Assembly: GCA_000934385.1 (NCBI GenBank)
Contig: KN880505.1
Location: 1-64,000 of the forward strand
Direction: 5' to 3'
DNA length: 64,000 nucleotides
Source: Cylindrobasidium torrendii FP15055 ss-10
Lineage: Eukaryota > Basidiomycota > Agaricomycetes > Agaricales > Physalacriaceae
Positions 10,616-22,209 of this stretch are shown here, in pieces (within the stretch, counting starts at the first letter, position 1; the number at the start of each line of letters is the position of its first letter). The translations under genes were made by a program, and so were the position numbers. The notes under the pieces are model-generated. The model was given only the letters and a program-made list of their open reading frames with translations, had not been told where the DNA came from and searched no databases.

Positions 10616-13551
10616 ATGCGTTTGCAAACCAGTCAGCCATACTCTGCGCTGGTCGTGTTATTATTTGCCATTGGACTCGATGTTGTGAACGGTGCGTGCC
10701 CGTTAGGCTGTTGTGCTCATCGGCGCTTATTGTATTTCTCAGCTCTCAGCTCTCCTCCACGCGCCGTTCGGTCGCTGGAGCATCCCCAGACGCGCTCATT
10801 GGAGATTTTGCCCCGCGTACCACACTTTAACCCTCTTTCTTCCACTTCTAAGCGCTCAACCGATCCACAATCGTCTACTCTCCGATACGATGATTCTCTC
10901 CGCATCACTTTAACCGCGTACGATGATGTTTTCCACCTGCATTTGCGGCCAAACGACGACCTTATCCACCCTGCTGCTCGTATTGTACACTACAAGACCG
11001 GCGCGGATGGCATCTCGCGTGAAAGTTATACGGAGCCACTGCTCCGCGAGAACGTCAAGGCCTTTATGGGCCATGTCATCTCCCCGGACTATACTGATGC
11101 TCGCCTGCGTGAAGATGCCGCCAGGGTGACGTACTCTGCAATCCCAGAGGCCGAAATGGGCTGGGCACGCATAATGGTCCACGACCAAGGCGATCCCCTG
11201 CTTGGCATCCCACCGACCTTTGAGGGCGCCTTCACTGCGGACGGCGTCCTGCACCATATCATGACCAAGGCAAACTATCTCCGCAACAAGCTACCCCACG
11301 ACCCCGAGATCACCGTTCAGTTGGCCGACCCGGATTCCAACCTAGTGATCTGGCGCGACACAGATGTCATGTCCGAGGAAGAGGAACAACTGGCGCAGAC
11401 TGGCCACTACAATCCCGAATCACCGCACAAGAGGCCAGCCAGCTGTGCCCACGACACCCTTGACTTCAACGTACGGCCGGCTATCCGTCCACCCACACCT
11501 ATGATTTCACACGCTATCCCCGTCAACTCTTCGCTCACCCGCCGCGACGATGTGGCTGGAGGAGACATGGGCACCAAGTACGCATGCCTTCCACTCTTTT
11601 GGGCAGCGCCTTACGTTTTCGCAGCTTTGTGGACCACATCGGCAGCACAGAAGGATGTCCATCAGATCAGCGCGTCGTAAGTACCCTCCCGCCGGCCTGG
11701 GTCAATACGCCTCACATCACTTCAGCTATATATGGGTGTCGCCGCGGACTGCGAGTATGTGCAGGCTTACGGGGACAAGGAAAACGCTACCCAGCAAATC
11801 TTGAACACCTGGAATTCGGCTAGCAGTCTCTACAAGGTACTTGAAGTGCCCGCCCGAGCTTCCTTCTGACTAATCGCTGTACAGTCAACCTTCAACGTCA
11901 GCTTAGGTATCGTTGAGCTGCAAGTCCAAGACTCGGAGTGCCCCACAACAGCCAACGAGACCATGCAATGGAATCTTGCCTGCTCGGATAGCATCACCTT
12001 AAACAATCGCTTGTCCACTTTCTCAGCGTGGCGAGGCACTCACAGCGATAGCGCTGGCCTCTGGCATTTGATGAGTGGCTGCCCGACAGGATCTGAGGTC
12101 GGTGTCGCCTGGCTCGGTGTCCTTTGCCAAACGGACACAACCCAAAGCTCGGGAGACTCCGTGTCTGGAACTGGTGTGTCGACCAACGGCCGGACGGAAT
12201 GGCAGGTTGTTGCCCATGAGATTGGTCACAACTTTGGCGCCATCGTACGCACCTAGCCGTTTTGATCTCTGTTTTTAGTCTTAACTTGTTTTACAGCACG
12301 ACTGTAGCGATGGCTGCTCATTGTCTGACGCATGCTGTCCATTCAGCTCCTCGTCGTGTGATGCTCAAAGCCAGTACATCATGAACCCCGTGTCTGATTC
12401 GTCGGAGCAAAAGTTCTCTCCTTGCAGCGTTGGGAATATTTGTACGCGTCCCGTCTAGCGTTCGTCTGCACGTCTAACCTCTCCTGCTAGGTTCCATGTT
12501 TGGCGGTATTGACGGTAGCGTCAACACAGGCTGTCTAGTCGCTGCATCGGAAGCCCAAACTACGATATCCCTCCAGATGTGTGGTAATGGTATTGTCGAA
12601 GATGGCGAAGACTGTGATCCTGGATCTGGAGTCAGCTCTAACTGCTGTGATTCGTCTACCTGCAAGTTCACGAACAATGCCGTCTGCGACCCAGCCAGTA
12701 GCCCATGTTGCACGGATACATGCGGATTTGCGCCCTCCACGCAAATATGTCGCTCGTCGAAGGATGATAGGTGTGATACCGCTGAGACCTGCACCGGAAA
12801 TTCTGCGTCGTGCCCGGCGGACCAGCGCTCTGCTGATGGGACGTCCTGTGGTAGTGACGGCTTGGCTTGTGCAAGTGGCCAGTGTACATCTGTGTCCCGT
12901 TCGTCGCTTACTCATTTCAAGTCTTGACGAATGCTAACATATTTGCAGAACAATGCAGGTCTGTCGGCAGCTCGATGAACTTGACGACTGCATGCACGCG
13001 CAATGCAGGTGATACATGCCAAGTGAACTGCGAGGACCCGACGACATCGAACCAGTGTGTCGTGCTCTCGTCCAACCTTATTGACGGCTCGCCCTGTGGC
13101 TACGGTGGGAAGTGCTATACCGGCAAGTGCAAGAGCGGGAGTGCGTTAGATACTGCGACGTCCTGGTACCGCCAAAATCTGCAGATCGCTATTCCAGTCA
13201 CTGTCGTCGTTGGCCTGCTGGTCTTGGCAATACTGTTCTTTATCCTGCGCGCAATATATCGATGCTGCACGGGAGGCAGAAGTAAAACGGTGGTGGTTGG
13301 TTCAGCCCCGGCGTATACCAGGCTGTCGCGTCAGAGCATGCCAGCTGGCGTTTATAGTCAAGCCATGCCGACGTATCTCGGGTGGGTCTTCCGTTTAGGT
13401 AGCAATATCCCGCTAACATTTATGTAGAGGACCGAACCCACCACCAGGATGGCAGGGTGCACCGGTCAGCCAACCCAACCATGCTCGTGGAGGTTCACGA
13501 GGTGACTGGGTGAATGACACCGCGTACAACGGTCCCGGATACAGGTCATAG
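10616..13551 (+). CDS. ADAM-type (M12B) disintegrin metalloprotease, membrane anchored
   Basis: A gene of about nine exons encoding roughly 845 residues. In order: signal peptide (residues 1-25), a long prodomain, then a reprolysin-like domain with the complete zinc site HEIGHNFGAIHDC near residue 468, formed across the intron at 12245-12296. A disintegrin-like region follows (CGNGIVEDGEDCDPG and many Cys, about 560-660), then a Cys-rich segment, one transmembrane helix (IAIPVTVVVGLLVLAILFF, about 741-765) and a basic, Pro-rich cytosolic tail. ADAMs shed ectodomains of membrane proteins; fungal members are known but little studied. Joints read: 10691/10743, 11577/11625, 11676/11726, 11836/11885, 12244/12297, 12441/12491. 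A TTG at 10595 extends the frame but is not a likely start. All catalytic residues are present. Confidence 0.92.
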
Positions 13552-14630
13552 ACGAAGCCTAAGCAGCGATGGAAGGAGAACGCAAATTACGACCCACCAC
13601 CTTTACACAACTATCATTTTTAGTACCACTAGCAATTTTTCCTGCGCATTGACTTTTTTTCTTTATAAAAACCCCCAGGACTTTTTACAGACGGACTCGT
13701 GTATATATGAATACATCTACGTTCGGCTTGCCGCTTTACCTATTAGTATGGAAATGGATTTGACATCCGGGGCGTGGGGAGGCTGAGGATGGTTTCCGTT
13801 TTTGATGGGAATGACCTGAAGCCTCCAGTTGGGTCGTGGATTTTTTATTGCTCGACTCGTCTCCCGGAGGACTGGGAGCGTAGCTTTCTGGTAAGTACGT
13901 GTGAGTACTCCTTCGAACGCTCAACCATTATACTGAGCCGTCTCTGCCGTGCCAGTGGTAGCTGATCGAGTCGCGTCATTCTGTTTCAAAGCTTTCCTCC
14001 TGCCACCACAGTCACTCTATGTATTATATGTGAGATTTATCTGTCTTTGACCACATAATTGGGTGGCCGGTCGGCATGCCGATGTCTCAAAATTCCTATA
14101 TTCATACCGTCATGCAAGTTCAACTGCACAAGGACGGACGACAGCGAATTAGCTCTGAAGTCTGCGTTGTCACTGCGAGCAATCGTTTCACGGTCATGTG
14201 ACAATCCATTCACTAATCTCCATGATGCCAGATGTATTCGCTGCACGATTCACTGAAATTTCAGGCAAGCAGGCCTCATTTCCCATACTGCTCTAGGACG
14301 AGTAAATAGCGAGATGGACCGATCGCACCTGTCCGAAGGAACGGGCTAACACAAGTACCTCCGCGCTGATGCTCACAGACAAACATTCTATTTCCCCCTA
14401 TGTTCAATTTGTGATATAAGCCATCGAAATTACTGTCGATATCAAGAACGCTCCCAACGCTGCCTGGAACCCTTACACTGCACTCTGCACTCTCTGCAAT
14501 AGTCATGCAAATTGCGTAGCCCTTTCTTCTCTCCGCCGGTCTACCGCACCTTAGTCTATCAACGGCCGATGCGCAGTTGTTCTTGGGCTATTAAAGTTAT
14601 CGCCTTCCCACTCATCTTCCCACTCTCGCC
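13552..14630. other. Intergenic, 1.1 kb, no supported gene
   Basis: AT-rich just after the ADAM stop, as expected of a 3' untranslated region. No reading frame with coding character, RNA gene or repeat was seen. Confidence 0.5.
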
Positions 14631-17007
14631 ATGACACTCCTGGGGCTATCACTCCCCGACCAGACGCTGCGCTCTGTGCGCCGGCCTTTGGTCTACTCAC
14701 TGACCGTAGTCTCTGTGTTGCTCACCCTCTATCTGATTCGGGAAGAGCCTCTTCAATGGGTGCAACTTTCAGCGCCCCACACGACATCAGGCCCTTCGAC
14801 GAGCTTGGAAGAAAGCCTGGCAATGGTAGAGCATCAAGGCATTCTCTATGACCCCTTCCGTCCGAAAACATCAAGCCAGCTCGTCAAGGATTTCCGCATA
14901 CGACCTATACGTGCTCATTCGTTGATCTCCGACGAGTGTTTAGACCACTGGGTTTCGACGAGCGTATGGGACGGGCCGTGCGCTGTGCTGGCCGTTGACG
15001 AGGCCGCCATCGATATCATCTGGACATGGACAAACGGCTCGGATCCTTTCCACGAACACACTCGAAGTCGGTACATAGGAGAAACTGGACACCATCCGAA
15101 AAATGCCCGATTTCGCGAACACGACGAGCTGCGGTTTTCGCTGCGCTCAGCAATGCTCGCTACGTCGGCATGGAAGAACAGCGCGTGGCATGTTATTACC
15201 CCTGATGTTGAAGACCCGCAAGATGGGAGCAAACGCCTAGGTCTGCTTCCCCAGTGGGTGAATACGAATACGTCTGCGCAGCGAGTCGGTGACCGAGCAC
15301 CGATCACTTTCCATCATGGTGCGCTACTAGTCGATGGCACAAGAGACATAGTCCGTTAATCTTTTGATAGACAGCCAACTATTTCGCTATGCTAGAACTG
15401 GAAGACAAGAGTACGATCCAGAGGAGGTTGAAGAGTGGCGAGCCAAAGTCCTTCCGACGTTCAATAGGTGTGCCACAACGTTCTATTGCCGTCAACGGGT
15501 AATTGACCGTAGTTCGCAGCCATGCTATCGAGGCTCAATTTTCCAATCTTGATCCCAAGGTCGTCTCTGAAAACATGTACGTCAACAAAAGAGCCGCATC
15601 TCACTACTTGCTGACCCCTCCCAGTATCACTACCAATGACGACCAATACCTGCTCATACCTATGCCGCCCTCTGCTTTCCACTCTCCGCTGTATGGTCCC
15701 GTCCTAAGGCTAGACCGTGGAATCAAAGTCGGCGGTGACGATAAGGCCACTGCTGACGGCGGCGGCGAGTGGTTGTCTCTAGGATGGACAGCGCACCAAC
15801 TCAGTGCGTCACCTTCCTGAGCCCGCTATTTGGGAATCCCTGACGCGCTTAACAGACCAACGTTTCGGCACTCGCCAGCGCTCCTACGTTGTTCACGATG
15901 CACGTTCATTTTCACTACCACTCATGCACGAGGTATCCCTTGCGTTCGCAGACCAATTCACGTACACTGCACTGTCGCGGTTTCGCGGGATGCACAATAC
16001 ACCCCCCGAGGTAGAAATGTATGAGCACTAAATTTGGTATCTGGTCAACGTCTCACTGGCATGCATTTTTTACAGTAACACAATATTTATATCGACGCAT
16101 TGGATTATTGAGCGCCATCGCGAGGCGCTCCTTTGGTCCTGGGTGGTCGCAAAATGGGGCGGCCGGGATGGAACGCTCACTGCGGAGAAGAAGAAACAAA
16201 TGTGGCTGGAGATGGGTGGCGTGGTCGGAGAGGACGTCCTCAGCGTGACAACCCCGACGATGAAGACGACGCGCGAGAGGGTAACCAGCAATTTCGAGAA
16301 TGCCAACCTTCAGTCGCCTGCATCCCCTTCGAGAAGCGAAGTAGGCGATACGGAGTACTCCTGGAGTGAGTGGTCCCCTGGTTCGCTGCGCAAGAGAATT
16401 AAACATTCGACAGCCTCACATGATGGTCATCAGGTGCCGTATAGTCTGCAACGCACAATATCCAGGGAACTTTGCCTCGGGTCAGCATCTGAAAGAGCTT
16501 GGGACCGCTTCCTCGATCTGGCACAGAGGAATATCGGCTGTGGTGACGCGAGTACGTTCGCAGCCTCTCCAGGGCGCTCAATGGTTGACCATATCCTCAG
16601 TATTGACCATGCTCAAGACGACGAGCCAGAGTCTTGGCTTGGAAGTTTTCCTTCCACCAGCATCGACCCCGATGCGCTACCCAGGAGTCGAAGAACCTTT
16701 AACGCTTCCTCTCGTCTTGCCAAACGAACCACTGGCGCTACCGGTGAACCCCAGGGCTTGGGCCGTTCGTCTCATTCACCGCTACTCGTATGCCCTTGGA
16801 TCTTCTCCAACCAAGTTCTTTGGGATAACCACTTTGAGAGGAGCGAAGTCGCAGATGAAGGGAGTGGATGCGCAGACGGACCTTGCCTTCCTGTGTATAA
16901 ACGACGACATGCCTGAAAGGGACGAGGACCAGAGGGATATGGACCAGCTATATCGCAGCTATCTACGGACGAAGCTCCCTGTAGCGCTTGACTGTGAAAC
17001 TGATTAA
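14631..17007 (+). CDS. Stealth-family glycan phosphotransferase, Xpt1-like
   Basis: A type II membrane protein of Golgi type: a short N-terminus, one helix near residues 25-40 (YSLTVVSVLLTLYLI), then a lumenal catalytic region. The Stealth signatures are visible: CR1 as IDIIWTWTNGSDP near residue 126, CR2 as RFREHDELRFSLRS near 160-175, and a CR3-like segment with ARSFSLPLMHEVSLAFADQF later. The fungal reference is Cryptococcus Xpt1, which adds xylose phosphate to mannose of protein O-glycans; the same fold serves in GlcNAc-1-phosphotransferase and bacterial capsule enzymes. The sugar donor here is inferred, not proven. Several introns lie between 15320 and 16560; the last exon ends with a stop at 17005-17007. 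The motif order is complete, so I see no truncation. Confidence 0.82.
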
Positions 17008-17344
17008 TTCAATATGGTGTAGACTGGTAATCGTGGTGGGATTTGGGTAGGATATTTTCGATGTATTATTATGTATTTCACTTGCCAAATGATTACAAGG
17101 CTGGCCCTTTATTGCTATCAGTCCAAGAGGCAAGGGGTGCTCAGAAAGCAGACCGGGCCGAGTTGGTGCGACTCCAAGAACGAACTTGATTAGCAAACGG
17201 TATTACCATTGCTCGATCGTAATCGGAGTACCTGCCCCATGCAGGTATCCTCACTCCGGACGGACGTTAGATCACTGACACCAGATGTGGAAATGAGTCT
17301 GTATATAAGGGTGATGTGCATCTGAGTGCAAAGCATCAATTCCA
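17008..17344. other. Intergenic, 0.34 kb
   Basis: A spacer holding the 3' region of the Stealth gene and the promoter of the DJ-1/PfpI gene, with the TATA element described separately. Confidence 0.5.
17302..17309 (+). promoter_or_regulatory. TATA box of the DJ-1/PfpI gene
   Basis: TATATAAG begins 43 bases before the ATG at 17345, implying a very short leader. The match to the TATA consensus is good; the assignment is inferred from position. Confidence 0.5.
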
Positions 17345-18225
17345 ATGGCCTCCACTGCAACGACTTCTCCTACCAAGCTCAGCGTCGCGTTCTGCATCTG
17401 CAACGGCGTGACGCTCTCCGACTTCATCCCTCCTTCTGAGATTTTGGCTAGTGCGTTCAAAGAATGAAAACTAACCGTTCTTGCCGTTAACTTCACAATT
17501 TCAGGCCTCAACATGGCGGATATGCCCATCTTCCCCGCCGAGTTCAAGGACGCCATGAAATACCGCGTTAGCTTTGATTTCCTCGCCCCCACCATGGAAG
17601 CCGTTGCTTCTGTCCCAGGTCTGGGACCTCGCATCAGCCCTACGCAGACGTACCAAGGCGCTCTCGACGCCGGCACGCAATACGACATCCTCTGGGTTCC
17701 GGCAGGTACGTTCTACTGTGCACCCTCTCTAACGTCGAGATTGGTATAACTTACTTTGCTGGTTAGGTCCCATGTCCGACCCAGTCACAGGCGAGGACCT
17801 CACACCCAAGTCCGAAGTCGACTTTTTGGCTGCTCAGGCGCCTGGCGCGAAATACGTGATGTCGGTCTGCGCTGGGTCTGCCATCCTCGCCAAGGCGGGT
17901 GTCCTCGACGGAAAGAGGGCGACGACAAACAAGTGGCTTTACCGCGTCATAGAGAAGGAGTCTCCCAAGGTGAACTGGGTCGCGGATGCACGCTGGGTCA
18001 TTGATGGGAATATTTGGACAAGCTCGGGTGTTAGTGCTGGTAAGCTGAACTTGGTTGGATTGTGGGGGTGGTAATTTGACGGGAATGACAGGCTCGGACA
18101 TGGCGCTGGCATTTTTGGAGCATCTTGTAGGCCGCGAAGTTGCGCAGTATGTTCGTGGGATCATCGAGGTTATCGAGCATACACAGACAGAGGACCCCTT
18201 CGCCAAGTTCCATAAATTGGTCTAG
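17345..18225 (+). CDS. DJ-1/PfpI superfamily protein (class I glutamine amidotransferase-like)
   Basis: Four exons, 17345-17450, 17505-17705, 17767-18039 and 18092-18225, encode about 237 residues. The nucleophile elbow MSVCAGSAILAKAG carries the family cysteine in a V-C-A-G-S context, and a following TNKW plus the late GNIWTSSGVSAGSDMALAF match the DJ-1/PfpI group that includes isocyanide hydratase and many fungal proteins of unknown role. The protein is cytosolic in appearance, with no signal peptide. Whether it acts as hydratase, glyoxalase-like enzyme or chaperone cannot be read. It is convergent with the secreted protein gene ending at 18389, 163 bases away. Confidence 0.88.
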
Positions 18226-18388
18226 GATTCGTGATGTAGTCGAAGCCAGAAATCCGCCTTCATACTCTGAGAAAAACAATCGATATATTTGTGTCATGCT
18301 TGCTTCTTGGTTAGAAAGCAGAACAAGTAACTGTTCCTAGGCCCTGTATACGACTTTGAGGAAATCTTCTAGCAATATCTTGCTACTA

Positions 18389-19024
18389 TCAGATCCAGCT
18401 CCACTCAACGCCATAAATGCGGCCGACAGCGACCGGGTTATCAACGAGTTGTTCCATAGCAGCGATCGTGAAATCGAGGTCATACGTTCCAGCACAATCC
18501 CAGCATTTGTCTTCGACAGCGACGACGACCGAGCGGCCATTGTCTGCAGAAGCGGTTAGCACAGCTCACATCTTAGATGGGATGCTGACGTACAGGTTGC
18601 GCGGAGCTTCTTGCCACAAATGGGGTTACTAAATAAAGGCAGATAGTCAGCCGCAACCCAAGAGTGGACGATGGGCGATCGAAAAGGAAGCCTCACAGGT
18701 TTGGGTTGGGAGTGGCGCCTCTGTAGACTGTGTTGGTCTGGGCGAATATTCATTCGATTGGCAACGCACGGGTATGTATCATAGAGAGTGCGGGAGACAG
18801 CGACGATGTAGTCGGCTTCACCGTTGGTGACACCGCAAGCACCGAGTCCGGGAGTGTAGTAGGTACCTACAAACATTTGAGGGACAATCCTTCCGAAATG
18901 ACAAGGAGTGCGCACCTTCCCCAACGTCGGCGCGCGCCACCAGACCACTGGATTCGACTGCAGCCGCAAAAACGGATGTGGCAGAGAGGCCAAGAACAAC
19001 GAAGGAGGTGAGAGTGGCGAACAT
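18389..19024 (-). CDS. Small secreted double-psi beta-barrel (RlpA-like/barwin-related) protein
   Basis: The ATG at 19024 begins a clear signal peptide (MFATLTSFVVLGLSATSVFA). Exon 1 ends at 18916; exon 2 starts at 18866 and reads GTYYTPGLGACGVTNGEAD, the typical start of fungal RlpA-like domains. A middle segment has NPICGKKLRATC, and the last exon reads GRSVVVAVEDKCWDCAGTYD and DLDFTIAAMEQL before a TGA at 18389-18391. The conserved Asp in VEDKC and the paired cysteines are present. Such small secreted proteins occur in numbers in wood-decay and plant-associated fungi; they relate to expansins and barwin but usually lack shown enzyme activity. The internal joints between 18560 and 18780 are not fixed. 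Confidence 0.8.
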
Positions 19025-19650
19025 GGTTCAAAATACAGAGAGTACTTTCAGATCAGGTATCTGGTGAGATGTAGTTCGAGCTACGAGCTCTCTTATACAT
19101 CAGAGCCATCTACGAGGTAAAGGCACGGACGGAGGGGTTTTACTACAAGCTTCCCGCATTCACAGTTGGCGAGAGCTAACCTTTCCATGTATGATTTGGT
19201 TTGGTAGTGGACTCTGGAGTATGATTACAAATAAAAATACGGCCCTATGAGGATGCAAGTTCCGGGAGTGTACCCTTGTTCTTGAGCATTTTTGAAGTAA
19301 TTGACGAAACCACACGCCCACTTCATCGAGCCCGTTGGTGTCCAGATCCCGAAGATGCGGTAGTGGAGGGCACTTCCGAGTCGGTGCTCTCTTGTTTGAT
19401 GCATGGGCATTCCCAAGCAGTAGAATTCGTATTTTGTGTGCCTAGGAATCATTGCTTGAAGAGCCTCTCTATCCACGACTATTGCTGAGCATTGCAAGTT
19501 GAGCGTAGTATGGATGAAAGCCTTGAATTCGAAGACAATGGCAAGGAACAGTTACAATGAAGTTACAGCAGCCGCATTATCTAATCAATCGATCCGGGGT
19601 TCGACTGTGCAAATTAAGTATCGTGATTACTGATTGCGGGCCGATGACAA
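19025..19650. other. Intergenic between secreted-protein gene and tRNA
   Basis: The first 100 bases are the minus-strand promoter of the secreted protein, with a TATAAGA-like element at about 19092-19098. A minus-strand frame at 19225-19497 is open but unassigned. Nothing else is supported. Confidence 0.45.
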
Positions 19651-19721
19651 GGGCGTTTAGCTCAGTGGTAGAGCGCCCGCTTTGCATGCGGGAGGTCCGG
19701 GTTTCAATCACCCGAGTGTCC
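19651..19721 (+). tRNA. tRNA-Ala, anticodon UGC
   Basis: A 71-base cloverleaf can be drawn by hand: acceptor arm GGGCGTT/AGTGTCC (19651-19657 and 19715-19721), D arm GCTC/GAGC, anticodon stem CCCGC/GCGGG with loop TTTGCAT and anticodon TGC at 19683-19685, and T arm CGGGT/ACCCG. The G3:U70 pair that marks alanine tRNAs is present. The A box TAGCTCAGTGG is perfect. No intron is present. The T stem closes with T53:A61 rather than the near-universal G53:C61, which also weakens the B box, so the gene could be a diverged or inactive copy. Confidence 0.88.
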
Positions 19722-20207
19722 ATTACAAGCTTTGGTAGCAATCACCTACTGGTGCTACTCTTTTTTTTTGAATCGCGCTCACATTCTAGTATGTACATTT
19801 GTCATTATACCTTATTGAATGCAGCAGAATTGGGATGCGGCATGCCAGGGATGGACCAAAATGGAAGGGCTTACTACCCTCATGCTTTTAGACATCGGCA
19901 CCAACGTTGTGTAGTGGGAGGGATAATTATGTCAATGTGCCTTGAGCAGCTAACCCATTATTTTTATCCGTGGATTGTCACTGTGAGCCGCGATCCATGG
20001 TATCCGTGGCACGCAGCAGCTTTAGCGGGGTCTCGTGGGGTACCACCATTCCACTCAGCTTGACTGCGACTTGGTGGGATCGTAATCACTTCTCACCCTG
20101 CCTGCCGTCCTAATCTGAGCCTGAAATTCATGTATTTGAGTACATACTAAAGCTTTCTGTCAAGTCATACTGGTTACAATGTGCTTTCCTCTTATTCCTC
20201 ATACTAT
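19722..20207. other. Intergenic, 0.5 kb
   Basis: Between the tRNA and the 3' end of the next minus-strand gene. Only the poly-T terminator is supported. Confidence 0.5.
19761..19769 (+). terminator. Pol III poly-T terminator
   Basis: A run of nine T begins 40 bases after the tRNA 3' end. RNA polymerase III stops at T-runs of this length; no earlier run of four T lies between. Confidence 0.6.
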
Positions 20208-22209
20208 TCATTCCTCCGAAATTGTGTAGTAGCTCACGAATGTCGCTGAAGAGCGCGCCAGATACCAAAATCTCTCCTGCCGCTTGCTCTTCTTCCTCTT
20301 CTTAGTCGTCTCCTCAAAGTCACTGTTCCTCGCCATCTGTGTCCACGTCGCACTCACACGCATACCCTTACATTTTTCCCACACTTTCGCCGTCTCCTTG
20401 TCCTGCAGTATCGTGATATCGTGGTGTCCAATGTGATGCGGTCGCGCGCCTTCCCACTTGTCCGGGAACGCTACATTTTGGGATACAACAAGCCCCTTCG
20501 AGAAGCGATGCACATCCGGGGCTACCAAATCATTCCATGGTCGCATCACAATACGATAGAGCTTTGACTCCAAGTCAGCCTCGACTGCGTCCGCGTTCGG
20601 TTCAGTAGCCAGAGGGTTCTTGGCCGCCGTCTTGCCTGTCGGGGGAATGATATCAATGACCTCACGCATACTCGTCTCGACAACGCCAGGTGTGTGCGTC
20701 AGTGGAAGAGCCGTAGGACAGTCCACCCAGCGCATGAATGAAGTCTTAGGGGCGGGCGTAGACCATGCGTTGGTGTCTGCTAGCTCAGAGTCCGTAGCAT
20801 CTCCCCAGCCTCCACTGGCAGTACTACTGCCCCATGTAGCCTCGGTGGTAGGCGTATCCCAGGGCGAGGCGGCCGAAGCAGAGTCGGAGACGTTAGACCA
20901 TGCATTTGTCCCTTGGAAGCTGTTTCCCCAGCCACTCGACGGCGCTTCAGGCTCTGCTTCACTCGCCACTGGAATAGAGTCGGTTTCCATCCGAATGGCG
21001 TCTCGCTGAATCCCCTTCCACTCCTCTTCATTCTGTGGAATACCTTTCCATTCCTCTTCTTCATCGTCGGCATCACCAGCTCTACCTGTACCCTTACTTT
21101 GGCTTTCTTGTTCATTGGGGGCGACTGGGTTGAATTCACTCAGCATCATCATGTCGGGATATTGTTCAAACATGGCCTCGAGGTCGGGTCCGACACCGTT
21201 CTGTACGGCCTGCGCCAGCTGAACCTGTAAGCTGAGCTGCTCTTCCACATCATCGAGCCACCGCAATGCATCTTCCAGTGGCCTAGGTCTGAGCGCATAG
21301 GTGCGCTTTAGGTAATCAAGATAAAAGTGAACGAGCTTGGGAAGATTGATGCAAGCTTTCGCGTCGCTGGACGACATCAGTTTATGGATGACCTATCATG
21401 AGAAGGCGCACTAAATGAGACCAGCCTGGTCCATATAAGAAGAGAAGAATATCTTGATAGCCTTTGCAGGATTATGGCAAAATCGCCAGAGAGCACTCGA
21501 ACTATCTTCAGGCGCGTCCTGAGGATCGGAACCGAGGCCATCGTCTGAGTCATCGTCCATGGCAAACTCGTTGGCGGCAGGGGAATAGCCTATGGTGCCA
21601 ATGAACTTCTGGAACTACAGCATGGTCAGCGCACAAGCCAATGGCAGTGAATTCGTATGTTTCCGCCGATGTGCAAAGGGAGTTAATGTCGGTGGGGCCA
21701 GCAAGTACCAACCTTATCGAACGTGTTACCCAAGATTGGGTCGACTGGCCACTGATCTCCGCGACGAAAGTCAGATGTAGCACGGCGAACGCGATCGACA
21801 TCGCTGAGGTCTCTACGCGCGAGATCAGCTCATCGCCGCCATTAGTGTGGTACACGACCGCGAGTTGGACCTACGAAGGATATGAAGCGCCTCCGTTTCC
21901 TACTTTATGCGGGTTATCCTCCCAGTCTTCGTACCAAATGCCTGTCGGCCCAGTTCTCTTCGACTTTTTCTTCTTCTTCGATGGCCCAAGCACAGAAGGA
22001 CGAGCAAACGGTTCACCGTGAAGATTCGTCTTGGCATAGTCCGTGTTGTGTTCACGCAGTTGAATCGTTTTTATCCCCAGCCGGTCGCGTTCGATGCCAT
22101 CCTCCGTTTCTGGCGCGTAGCCGACTTCGGAATGGGATGAAAATGGGATGATAGTAACACCATTTGGGATGGTTATGGATTCAAAGGGATTAGTTCTTGT
22201 TGTGGACAT
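20208..22209 (-). CDS. Probable Arb1-like protein (argonaute siRNA chaperone subunit family)
   Basis: A multi-exon gene starting at an ATG at 22209. The first exon has a Lys-rich patch (PSKKKKKSKRTGPTG) followed by GIWYEDWEDNP. Middle exons read IGTIGYSPAANEFAMDDDSD and FCHNPAKAIKIFFSSYMDQA, then NLPKLVHFYLDYLKRTYALR. The long last exon (20208 to about 21370) has an acidic Ser/Trp-rich low-complexity middle and ends with a conserved-looking RFWYLARSSATFVSYYTISE. The pattern of a CHNPAKAI helix, a NxPKxV-type helix and a Trp/Asp linker resembles the Arb1 family, which in fission yeast helps Argonaute in heterochromatin RNAi. This is a family-level impression, not a demonstrated match; it may instead be an unrelated conserved fungal protein. 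Confidence 0.5.

Noticed and set aside
19225..19497. Minus-strand frame of 90 codons near the tRNA
   Set aside because: No ATG at its start, no motif and no plausible splice partner; several alternative frames of the same stretch look equally open.
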